A DNA stretch of 5,525 bases from Gammaproteobacteria bacterium. Lineage in GTDB: Bacteria > Pseudomonadota > Gammaproteobacteria > DSM-19610. The stretch spans positions 1-5,525 of the forward strand of contig DRQL01000315.1 in NCBI GenBank assembly GCA_011371465.1, read 5' to 3'. Under the pieces are notes generated by a model that worked only from the letters and a program-made list of their open reading frames with translations, searched no databases and had not been told where the DNA came from. Positions 1-5,525 of this stretch are shown piece after piece (the first letter of the stretch is position 1; each line of letters begins with the position of its first letter). The position numbers were made by a program, and so were the translations under genes.

Positions 1-1282
1 CCAGTTCCCGTCGCGGCAGATCCTGCTGGAGGAAGCACGCAAGATCAACCCGGATATCCAGCCGGGAGAGTTTATCGAAGAACCCATGGAATCCGTGGAG
101 TTCGGGCGCATCGGCGCACAGACCGCCAAGCAGGTGATCGTGCAGAAGGTCCGTGAAGCGGAACGTGCCCAGGTGGTGGAAGCCTACCAGGACCGCATCG
201 GGGAACTGGTGACCGGTATCGTCAAGCGCGTGGAGCGCGGCAATGTCTACCTCGACCTGGGCGGTAACGCCGAGGCCATCATCTACCGCGAAGAGATGAT
301 CCCCCGCGAGGCGGTGCGTCCCGGTGACCGGCTGCGTGGCTACCTGCACGACGTGCGTACCGAACCGCGCGGTCCGCAGCTGTTTGTCAGCCGCGTGGCG
401 CCCGAGTTCCTGGTCGAGCTGTTCAAGCTGGAAGTGCCCGAAGTCGGTCAGGACCTGATCGAGATCCTCGGTGCTGCGCGCGACCCGGGGCTGCGTGCCA
501 AGATCGCGGTCATGTCCAACGACCCGCGTATCGACCCGGTCGGAGCCTGTGTCGGTATGCGCGGTTCCCGTGTGCAGACGGTATCCACCGAGCTGGCGGG
601 CGAGCGTGTCGATATTATCCTGTGGGACGAGAATCCCGCCCAGTTTGTCATCAATGCCATGTCGCCGGCCGAAGTGGTATCCATCGTGGTCGATGAGGAA
701 AAGCACAGTATGGACGTGGCGGTCAGCACCGAGCAGTTGTCGCAGGCGATCGGCCGTGGCGGTCAGAACGTGCGCCTGGCCAGTCAGCTGACCGGCTGGG
801 AGCTGAACGTGATGGACGAGGCGCAGGCGGCGGAAAAAACCGAAGAGGAAATGCAGAAGCTGCAGAAGCTGTTCATGGAAGACCTGGACGTCGACGAGGA
901 AGTGGCCGTCATCCTGGCGCAGGAGGGATTTTCCACGGTGGAAGAAATCGCCTACGTGCCGACCAGCGAGCTGTTGCAGATCGAGGAATTCGAGGAAGAC
1001 ATGGTCGAGGAACTGCGCGGTCGCGCGCGCGACGTGCTGCTGACGCGCGCCATCGCCAGGGAAGAAGGACGCGGGCAACCCGCACAGGACCTGCTGGAAA
1101 TGGAAGGCATGGATGAAGACCTGGCCTTCAGCCTGGCGGATAAAGAGATTATCACCATGGAAGACCTGGCCGAACAGGCGGTGGATGACCTGATGGATAT
1201 CGATGGTATGGACGAAGAGCGCGCCGGCAAGCTGATCATGACCGCACGCGCGCCCTGGTTTGCCGACGAGGAACACGGCTGA
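1..1282 (+). CDS. nusA: Transcription termination/antitermination factor NusA (5' end outside window)
   Basis: NusA binds RNA polymerase and nascent RNA and modulates pausing, intrinsic termination and antitermination. The reading frame is open from base 2, giving 426 residues. Alignment by eye with E. coli NusA (495 aa) puts the first codon near residue 69, so the N-terminal polymerase-binding domain is mostly cut off by the window edge. The ATG at 86 is internal (near E. coli residue 97), not the start. Visible parts: the S1 domain (about 200-394), KH1 with a GMRG loop at 554-565 inside the conserved DPVGACVGMRG stretch, KH2 with a GRGG loop at 752-763, then two related acidic repeats at about 875-1057 and 1088-1261. 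Such AR1/AR2 repeats are typical of gammaproteobacterial NusA; in E. coli AR2 contacts the polymerase alpha C-terminal domain and AR1 contacts lambda N. It ends with TGA, 20 nt before infB. Identification is very secure. Confidence 0.98.
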   Translation, partial: QFPSRQILLEEARKINPDIQPGEFIEEPMESVEFGRIGAQTAKQVIVQKVREAERAQVVEAYQDRIGELVTGIVKRVERGNVYLDLGGNAEAIIYREEMIPREAVRPGDRLRGYLHDVRTEPRGPQLFVSRVAPEFLVELFKLEVPEVGQDLIEILGAARDPGLRAKIAVMSNDPRIDPVGACVGMRGSRVQTVSTELAGERVDIILWDENPAQFVINAMSPAEVVSIVVDEEKHSMDVAVSTEQLSQAIGRGGQNVRLASQLTGWELNVMDEAQAAEKTEEEMQKLQKLFMEDLDVDEEVAVILAQEGFSTVEEIAYVPTSELLQIEEFEEDMVEELRGRARDVLLTRAIAREEGRGQPAQDLLEMEGMDEDLAFSLADKEIITMEDLAEQAVDDLMDIDGMDEERAGKLIMTARAPWFADEEHG

Positions 1283-1287
1283 ACGTC

Positions 1288-1293
1288 GAGGAG
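1288..1293 (+). promoter_or_regulatory. Ribosome binding site of infB
   Basis: GAGGAG lies 9 nt upstream of the ATG at 1303, within the 20-nt gap after nusA. It is a strong Shine-Dalgarno match at good spacing and supports the chosen infB start. The gap has no room for a separate promoter. Confidence 0.85.
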
Positions 1294-1302
1294 ACACGCT
1301 AG

Positions 1303-3855
1303 ATGACTGATGTAACCATACGACAGTTCGCAGACGTGGTGGGTCTGCCCGTTGATCGCCTGCTGGCGCAACTGGGTGAAGCCGGCCTGTCGATAGCCGG
1401 TGCGGACGATACAATATCGGACCAGGAGAAGATGCAGCTGCTGACGTACCTGCGTAAAAGCCATGGTAAAAGCGCCGCAGCGGACGGGGCGGCGGTCACG
1501 CAGCCCAAGAAAGTGACCCTGCAGCGCCGGTCGCACACCGAACTGCGTACCAAGTCGGCACGTGGCGGCACCGCCAAGACCGTCAGCGTGGAAGTGCGCA
1601 AGAAGCGCACCTACGTCAAGCGCGCCGACCTGATCGCGGAAGAACAGGACCGGCTGAAGCAGGAGGCCGACGAAAAAGCCAGGCTGCTGGCCGAACGCCA
1701 GGCCAAACTGCAGGCGGAAAAGGATGCCCTGAAACGCGCCGAGGAAGAAGCCGCGCGCAAGGCGGAGGAAGAGAGCAAGCGTATCGAGGAGCTCAAGCTT
1801 CGCAAGGAACAGGAAGCCAGCCGCCAGGCCGAGGAAGAACGCAAGAAAACCGACCAGGAAGCGCTGGCCCAGGCGCGCGCCGCCCAGGAAGCCCAGCAGC
1901 AGAAGACCGAGCAGGATCGTGGCCGGGGCAAGCGCCATGAAGGCGGTGGCGATGGCCAGACCCGCTATGGCCGCAAGGAACTGCACGTCGCCAAGGGCAA
2001 GGGCGGCCGTCGCAAGAAAAAGCGTGCCCAGCGCAGCGGGGTTTCCATTACGCCTTCGGGTGAGCACGGTTTCGAGATGCCGACCGAGCCGGTGGTGCAC
2101 GAAGTCGAGATTCCGGAAGCCATCACTGTCTCCGAACTGGCACAGAAAATGTCGATCAAGGGCGTCGAACTGGTCAAGTCGCTGATGAAAATGGGGGTCA
2201 TGGCCACCATTAACCAGAGCCTGGACCGGGATACCGCCACGCTGCTGGTGGAAGAGCTGGGGCATATTGCCAAACCGGTGTCGGACAATGACCTGGAAGA
2301 AGAGATCGAGAAGCTGGCCGAGCAGGAAGTCAGCGGCGAAAAAGTGCCGCGTCCGCCGGTGGTCACCATCATGGGCCACGTCGACCACGGCAAGACGTCC
2401 CTGCTGGACTATATTCGCAGCACACGCGTTGCAGCGGGTGAGGCAGGTGGTATCACCCAGCATATCGGTGCCTACCACGTGGAAACGCCCAAGGGTACAG
2501 TGAGTTTCCTGGATACACCGGGTCACGCCGCGTTTACCGCCATGCGTGCCCGCGGCGCCAAAGTGACGGATATCGTGATCCTGGTCGTTGCCGCGGATGA
2601 CGGGGTCAAGCCGCAGACCATTGAGGCGATCCAGCACAGCAAGGCGGCCGGTGTGCCCATCGTGGTGGCCGTGAACAAGATCGACAAGCCGGAAGCGGAT
2701 CCCGAACGGGTCAAGACCGAGCTCGCGCAGCACGAAGTGATCCCGGAAGACTGGGGCGGCGACGTGCAGTTTATCGAAGTATCGGCGAAAACCGGCCAGG
2801 GAATCGATGCATTGCTGGACGCTATCCTGCTGCAGGCGGAGTTGCTGGAGCTGACTGCTGTCGAAGACTGCCCGGCACGCGGCATCGTGATCGAATCCAC
2901 CCTGGACAAGGGGCGCGGCCCGGTAGCGACGGTGCTGGTGCAGAACGGTGTCCTGCGCAAGGGCGATACCCTGATCGCAGGCCAGGAGATGGGGCGGGTG
3001 CGCGCCATGTTCGATGAGTCCGGCAAGGCGATTGATTCCGCCGGTCCGTCCATGCCGGCGGTGGTGCTGGGCCTGTCCGGCACACCGGGTGCGGGCGAGG
3101 ATGCGCTGGTGATCAACGATGAACGCCGTGCGCGAGAGCTGGCCGAGTTCCGGCATCAGAAGCAGCGCGAGATCAAACTGGCCAAACAGCAGCAGTCCAA
3201 GCTCGAGGATATGTTTGCCAACCTCGGCAAGGGCGAGCAGACCAGCCTGAATATCGTTCTGAAAGCAGACGTGCAGGGCAGTGTCGAGGCGCTGCGCGAG
3301 GCGCTGACCAACATTGTGACCGAAGAGGTGACCGTCAAGATCGTTTCTTCCGGTGTGGGCGGCATCAATGAGACCGATGCCAACCTTGCCGTGGCATCCA
3401 ACGCCATCCTGATCGGCTTCAACGTGCGCGCAGACGCTACCGCGCGCAGTGTGATCGAGGAGCACGACGTCGACCTGCATTACTTCAGCGTGATCTATGA
3501 AGCCATAGACCAGGTGAAGTCAGCCGTGTCCGGCATGCTGTCACCACATGTCAGCGAAGAGATCATCGGTATTGCCGAGGTGCGCGATGTATTCCGGGCG
3601 CCCAAGATCGGCGCGATTGCGGGTTGCATGGTGACTGAAGGCGTGGTGCGCCGCAGCGCCCCGATCCGCGTGCTGCGCGACAACGTGGTCATCTACGAAG
3701 GCGAGCTGGAATCCCTGCGCCGCTTCAAGGATGACGTCAACGAGGTGCGCAGCGGCATGGAATGCGGTATTGGCGTCAAGAACTACAACGACGTCAAGGC
3801 CGGCGACCAGATCGAAGTCTTTGAGCGGGTGGAAACGGCGCGTACGGTGGAGTGA
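1303..3855 (+). CDS. infB: Translation initiation factor IF2
   Basis: IF2 is the GTPase that brings fMet-tRNA to the 30S subunit and promotes 50S joining. The product is 850 aa, against 890 in E. coli. The start MTDVTI matches E. coli exactly for its first six residues. Domain order: N-terminal IF2N fold (about 1-50), an IF2-associated basic segment (about 69-108), a Lys/Glu/Ala/Gln-rich helical linker (about 107-207), a Gly/Lys/Arg-rich stretch (about 207-245), a second IF2N fold (about 273-323), the G domain (about 352-520), domain II, then C1 and C2, the last binding fMet-tRNA. GTPase motifs are intact: GHVDHGKT at 358-365, DTPGH at 404-408, NKID at 458-461, SAK at 494-496. The linker has no in-frame ATG, GTG or TTG between codons 98 and 259, so E. 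coli-style IF2-beta/gamma starts are missing. It is probably co-transcribed with nusA. Confidence 0.99.
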   Translation: MTDVTIRQFADVVGLPVDRLLAQLGEAGLSIAGADDTISDQEKMQLLTYLRKSHGKSAAADGAAVTQPKKVTLQRRSHTELRTKSARGGTAKTVSVEVRKKRTYVKRADLIAEEQDRLKQEADEKARLLAERQAKLQAEKDALKRAEEEAARKAEEESKRIEELKLRKEQEASRQAEEERKKTDQEALAQARAAQEAQQQKTEQDRGRGKRHEGGGDGQTRYGRKELHVAKGKGGRRKKKRAQRSGVSITPSGEHGFEMPTEPVVHEVEIPEAITVSELAQKMSIKGVELVKSLMKMGVMATINQSLDRDTATLLVEELGHIAKPVSDNDLEEEIEKLAEQEVSGEKVPRPPVVTIMGHVDHGKTSLLDYIRSTRVAAGEAGGITQHIGAYHVETPKGTVSFLDTPGHAAFTAMRARGAKVTDIVILVVAADDGVKPQTIEAIQHSKAAGVPIVVAVNKIDKPEADPERVKTELAQHEVIPEDWGGDVQFIEVSAKTGQGIDALLDAILLQAELLELTAVEDCPARGIVIESTLDKGRGPVATVLVQNGVLRKGDTLIAGQEMGRVRAMFDESGKAIDSAGPSMPAVVLGLSGTPGAGEDALVINDERRARELAEFRHQKQREIKLAKQQQSKLEDMFANLGKGEQTSLNIVLKADVQGSVEALREALTNIVTEEVTVKIVSSGVGGINETDANLAVASNAILIGFNVRADATARSVIEEHDVDLHYFSVIYEAIDQVKSAVSGMLSPHVSEEIIGIAEVRDVFRAPKIGAIAGCMVTEGVVRRSAPIRVLRDNVVIYEGELESLRRFKDDVNEVRSGMECGIGVKNYNDVKAGDQIEVFERVETARTVE

Positions 3856-3862
3856 TCCACCC

Positions 3863-3906
3863 GACCCGTTTCCTGTTGTCCGAGTAACACGAGTAGTTGA
3901 CCCGTT
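3863..3906 (+). repeat. Short direct repeat in the infB-rbfA gap
   Basis: The 8-mer GACCCGTT occurs at 3863-3870 and again at 3899-3906, the second copy directly abutting the rbfA ATG. Between them CGAGTA also occurs twice (3881-3886 and 3890-3895). The 51-nt gap shows no convincing promoter, terminator or long hairpin. The role is unknown and chance is possible. Confidence 0.4.
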
Positions 3907-4302
3907 ATGCCCAGAGATTTTCCCAGAACCCGACGTGTTGGAGAACAGCTGCAGCGTGAACTGGCGGCCCTCATCCGCGACGAAATCGACGACCCGCGCA
4001 TCGGCATGGTGAGTATTTCGGGGGTCGAGGTTTCACGCGACCTGTCACACGCCCGGGTCTTTTTCTCTACCCTGGCCATTTCGGGCGAAGAACAGGACCC
4101 GGAGATATCCCGGCAGGTGCTGCAGGGCGCGGCCGGTTTCCTGCGCCGTCTGCTGGGGCAGCAGCTGGCGCTGCGCCACGTGCCCCAGCTGCATTTCAAA
4201 CAGGATCATTCGCTGCAGCAGGGTGCCCGGCTGAGTGCCCTGATCGATTCCGCCGTGCGTGCCGACCGGCACCACGACGATGATTCCGATTCGGATAACT
4301 GA
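3907..4302 (+). CDS. rbfA: 30S ribosome-binding factor RbfA
   Basis: RbfA binds the immature 30S subunit near the 5' end of 16S rRNA and is needed for late maturation and for growth in the cold. The product is 131 aa, against 133 in E. coli, and aligns along its whole length. Conserved features include the RRVGEQLQREL helix, DDPRIGM near residues 29-34, SGVEVSRDLSHARV at about 38-51, and the AAG kink at 75-77 that marks its KH-like fold in place of a classical GxxG loop. The tail is Asp-rich (HHDDDSDSDN). The ATG at 3907 is the first possible start, because an in-frame TGA lies at 3898-3900. The ribosome binding site is poor: only GAGTA at 3891-3895 is in range. Translation may be weak or depend on upstream ribosomes; that is inference. 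truB follows after 14 nt. Confidence 0.97.
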   Translation: MPRDFPRTRRVGEQLQRELAALIRDEIDDPRIGMVSISGVEVSRDLSHARVFFSTLAISGEEQDPEISRQVLQGAAGFLRRLLGQQLALRHVPQLHFKQDHSLQQGARLSALIDSAVRADRHHDDDSDSDN

Positions 4303-4305
4303 GGT
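4301..4305 (+). promoter_or_regulatory. Ribosome binding site of truB
   Basis: GAGGT overlaps the rbfA stop codon (TGA at 4300-4302) and sits 11 nt before the truB ATG. The overlap suggests that termination on rbfA and initiation on truB are coupled. Confidence 0.65.
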
Positions 4306-4316
4306 AGACACGCTTT

Positions 4317-5234
4317 ATGGGACGACGCCGGGTCAGAGGTAGAGACGTCAACGGGATACTGCTACTGGACAAGCCGTCCGGCATCACCTCCAACGATGCG
4401 TTGCAACAGGTCAAGCGCCTGTACTATGCAAAGAAAGCCGGTCATACCGGCAGCCTGGACCCGCTCGCCTCCGGCGTGCTGCCGATCTGCATGGGCGAGG
4501 CGACCAAGGTGTCCGCCTTTCTGCTGGATGCCGACAAGCGCTACCAGGTGCGCTGCCAGCTGGGGGTGCGCACCACGACCGGTGACGCCGAGGGTGAGGT
4601 GGTGGAAACCCGGCCGGTGCTGCCCTGGAATGCGGAGCAGCTGGAAACCGTCCTGGATGCCTTCCGTGGCCATATTGAACAGATCCCGCCCATGTACTCG
4701 GCGCTCAAACACCAGGGACAGCGGCTGTACAAGCTGGCGCGCCAGGGCGTGGAAGTGGAGCGGGCACCGCGACCGGTGGATATCTTCGAACTGACGCTGA
4801 CCGGGCAGGGCGACGACTGGATCGACATCGACGTGCATTGTTCCAAGGGTACCTATGTCCGCACCCTGGCCGAGGATATCGGCGAAAAGCTGGGTTGTGG
4901 CGCCCATGTTTCCGCCTTGCGGCGCAGCATGGTCGGCCCCTACGGCGACACCGACCTGGTGACGCTGGAGCAACTGCAGGACCTGAAGGAAAACGATATG
5001 CCCGCTATGGACCGGCTGCTGCTGCCCATCGAGTCGGCGCTAAGTCAATGGCCGGACGTGGATTTATCCAGCGACGCCGCTTTTTACCTGCAACAGGGGC
5101 AGCCGGTGCTGGTGCCGCATGCCCCCACCAGCGGCTGGGTTCGCCTGTACGAGGGGAACCGTCATTTCCTCGGTATGGGTGAAATACTCGACGACGGCCG
5201 GGTGGCGCCGCGGCGTCTCATGAAGAGCGCCTGA
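4317..5234 (+). CDS. truB: tRNA pseudouridine(55) synthase TruB
   Basis: TruB isomerises uridine 55 in the T-loop of nearly all elongator tRNAs to pseudouridine and also helps tRNA fold. The product is 305 aa, against 314 in E. coli. The start MGRRRVRGRDVNGILLLDKP lines up with the E. coli N-terminus, supporting the ATG at 4317. The catalytic aspartate is D48 in AGHTGSLDPLASG (codon 4458-4460). The conserved active-site tyrosine is Y76 in KRYQV, and the Tyr/Arg pair of the KGTYVRT motif is Y180 and R182, shifted by one because of a one-residue insertion near residue 103. GEKLGCGAHVSALRR follows, then a C-terminal PUA-like region ending in GMGEILDDGRVAPRRL. All key residues are present, so it should be active. 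It follows rbfA by 14 nt. No terminator with a U-run is seen after its stop. Confidence 0.98.
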   Translation: MGRRRVRGRDVNGILLLDKPSGITSNDALQQVKRLYYAKKAGHTGSLDPLASGVLPICMGEATKVSAFLLDADKRYQVRCQLGVRTTTGDAEGEVVETRPVLPWNAEQLETVLDAFRGHIEQIPPMYSALKHQGQRLYKLARQGVEVERAPRPVDIFELTLTGQGDDWIDIDVHCSKGTYVRTLAEDIGEKLGCGAHVSALRRSMVGPYGDTDLVTLEQLQDLKENDMPAMDRLLLPIESALSQWPDVDLSSDAAFYLQQGQPVLVPHAPTSGWVRLYEGNRHFLGMGEILDDGRVAPRRLMKSA

Positions 5235-5276
5235 GACGAACCCGGGACCGTTTGGTGTATTTACCCCGCCGGGCTA

Positions 5277-5312
5277 TTGAGAACAGGGGGTTGCGCGGTT
5301 AAAATACCCCGC
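5277..5312 (+). promoter_or_regulatory. Predicted sigma70 promoter of rpsO
   Basis: TTGAGA (5277-5282) and TAAAAT (5300-5305) each match the -35 and -10 consensus at 5 of 6 positions and are separated by an ideal 17 nt. Transcription would start near 5311-5312. The stretch between -10 and the start is ACCCCG, a G+C-rich discriminator of the kind seen at stringently controlled ribosomal promoters. E. coli also has an rpsO promoter between truB and rpsO, so the location agrees with known biology. The start site itself is inferred. Confidence 0.8.
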
Positions 5313-5374
5313 TTTCGTCTGGCCTGTTCGCTGGATGAAATCTTTTTTGGAACGATTTCCGGAGTTAATTCAGT
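5312..5374 (+). promoter_or_regulatory. rpsO 5' leader, possible S15 autoregulatory region
   Basis: This is the predicted untranslated leader, about 63 nt and more A+T-rich than the flanking genes. GAAATC (5337-5342) can pair with GATTTC (5354-5359) around an 11-nt loop holding six U. The competing short hairpin GGAA-CGAT-TTCC (5349-5360) overlaps it. ATCTTTT (5340-5346) is also perfectly complementary to AAAAGAT (5400-5406) inside rpsO, which would enclose the ribosome binding site and start codon. In E. coli S15 represses its own translation by binding a leader pseudoknot. Whether these pairings do the same here is inference. Confidence 0.4.
5361..5364 (+). promoter_or_regulatory. Ribosome binding site of rpsO
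   Basis: GGAG lies 10 nt before the ATG at 5375, at normal spacing, and one base after the end of the predicted leader hairpin. It supports the rpsO start. Confidence 0.8.
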
Positions 5375-5525
5375 ATGGCTTTATCAACCGAACAGAAACA
5401 AAAGATCGTGAGCGACTACCAGCGCTCCCCCGGCGACACCGGCTCACCCGAAGTGCAGGTTGCATTGCTCTCTGCCAATATCCAGGAGCTGACGCCGCAT
5501 TTCCAGGAACATAAACATGATCATC
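5375..5525 (+). CDS. rpsO: 30S ribosomal protein S15 (3' end outside window)
   Basis: S15 is a primary binder of the 16S rRNA central domain, at the h20/h21/h22 junction, and contacts the 50S subunit in bridge B4. Fifty full codons are visible out of a family length of about 89; the gene runs off the window end. The start MALSTEQKQKIVSDYQ resembles E. coli MSLSTEATAKIVSEF. The family signature DTGSPEVQVALL is at residues 21-32. The rRNA-binding histidine and aspartate appear at H42 and D49, equal to H41 and D48 when the initiator Met is not counted. Early codons include TTA and TCA, which infB lacks through its first 746 codons. It has its own promoter and ribosome binding site. In related bacteria pnp follows, but that is outside the window. 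Confidence 0.97.
   Translation, partial: MALSTEQKQKIVSDYQRSPGDTGSPEVQVALLSANIQELTPHFQEHKHDH

Noticed and set aside
86..88. ATG as a start of a 398-aa NusA
   Set aside because: The frame stays open to base 2, and the upstream residues align with E. coli NusA residues 69-96, so this Met is internal to a longer protein.
1738..1839. GCCGAGGAAGAA at 1738-1749 and 1828-1839 as a DNA repeat element
   Set aside because: The copies are exactly 30 codons apart in the same frame and encode AEEE in the charged helical IF2 linker. They reflect repetitive protein composition rather than a mobile or regulatory repeat.
952..3480. An 842-codon open frame on the minus strand opposite infB and the end of nusA
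   Set aside because: It is in exact codon register with infB (both begin at positions equal to 1 mod 3), so its stops would need sense codons TTA, CTA or TCA. infB has none of these in its first 746 codons; the first is TCA at 3541. Rare-codon avoidance explains the openness. The translation is low-complexity (runs of Leu, Phe, Gly and His) with no recognisable domain. It could easily be misannotated as a large hypothetical protein.
4362..4973. A 203-codon open frame on the minus strand opposite truB
   Set aside because: It is in the same codon register as truB and arises from the same avoidance of TTA, CTA and TCA. No family is recognisable, and truB is clearly the real gene.
5262..5312. 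TACCCCGC repeated at 5262-5269 and 5305-5312, and a possible CCCC/GGGG pairing around the -35 region
   Set aside because: The repeat is a single short match with no further symmetry. The pairing is four bases with a long loop, mostly upstream of the predicted transcription start. Chance is sufficient.
5337..5348. The run of six T (5343-5348) as an intrinsic terminator after truB
   Set aside because: No G+C-rich stem precedes the T-run, and it lies downstream of the predicted rpsO promoter, inside the leader.

Overview
This window is an ordinary, well-conserved bacterial housekeeping locus. It carries the core of the nusA-infB operon followed by the start of rpsO. All genes are on the + strand in the order nusA (3' part), infB, rbfA, truB, rpsO (5' part). 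This order, the close similarity of every product to its Escherichia coli counterpart, and the two acidic C-terminal repeats on NusA point to a gammaproteobacterium. G+C is high (about 60% by eye), and TTA, CTA and TCA codons are avoided over long stretches. The genus cannot be fixed from this sequence; a purple-sulfur or sulfur-oxidising type lineage is only a guess.

Layout. Positions 1-1282 are the 3' part of nusA; about 68 N-terminal codons lie upstream of the window. After a 20-nt gap with a good ribosome binding site comes infB (1303-3855), a complete 850-aa IF2. A 51-nt gap (3856-3906) holds a small direct repeat but no clear promoter or terminator. Then come rbfA (3907-4302) and, 14 nt later, truB (4317-5234). 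The only intergenic region of note is 5235-5374. It contains a strong sigma70-type promoter (TTGAGA, 17 nt, TAAAAT), a predicted leader of about 63 nt, and the ribosome binding site for rpsO, whose first 50 codons reach the window end.

How the genes work together. All five serve transcription, ribosome biogenesis or translation initiation. NusA acts on RNA polymerase pausing and antitermination, IF2 places initiator tRNA, RbfA matures the 30S subunit, TruB makes pseudouridine 55 in tRNA, and S15 is an early-binding 30S protein. nusA through truB look like one transcription unit. rpsO probably receives both read-through and its own promoter.

I see no mobile element, CRISPR array, RNA gene, phage gene or undescribed system. 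The points worth a second look are small and mostly regulatory: the rpsO promoter and leader structure, the absence of internal start codons in the IF2 linker, a start-stop AUGUAA nested at the infB start, and a repeat in the infB-rbfA gap.
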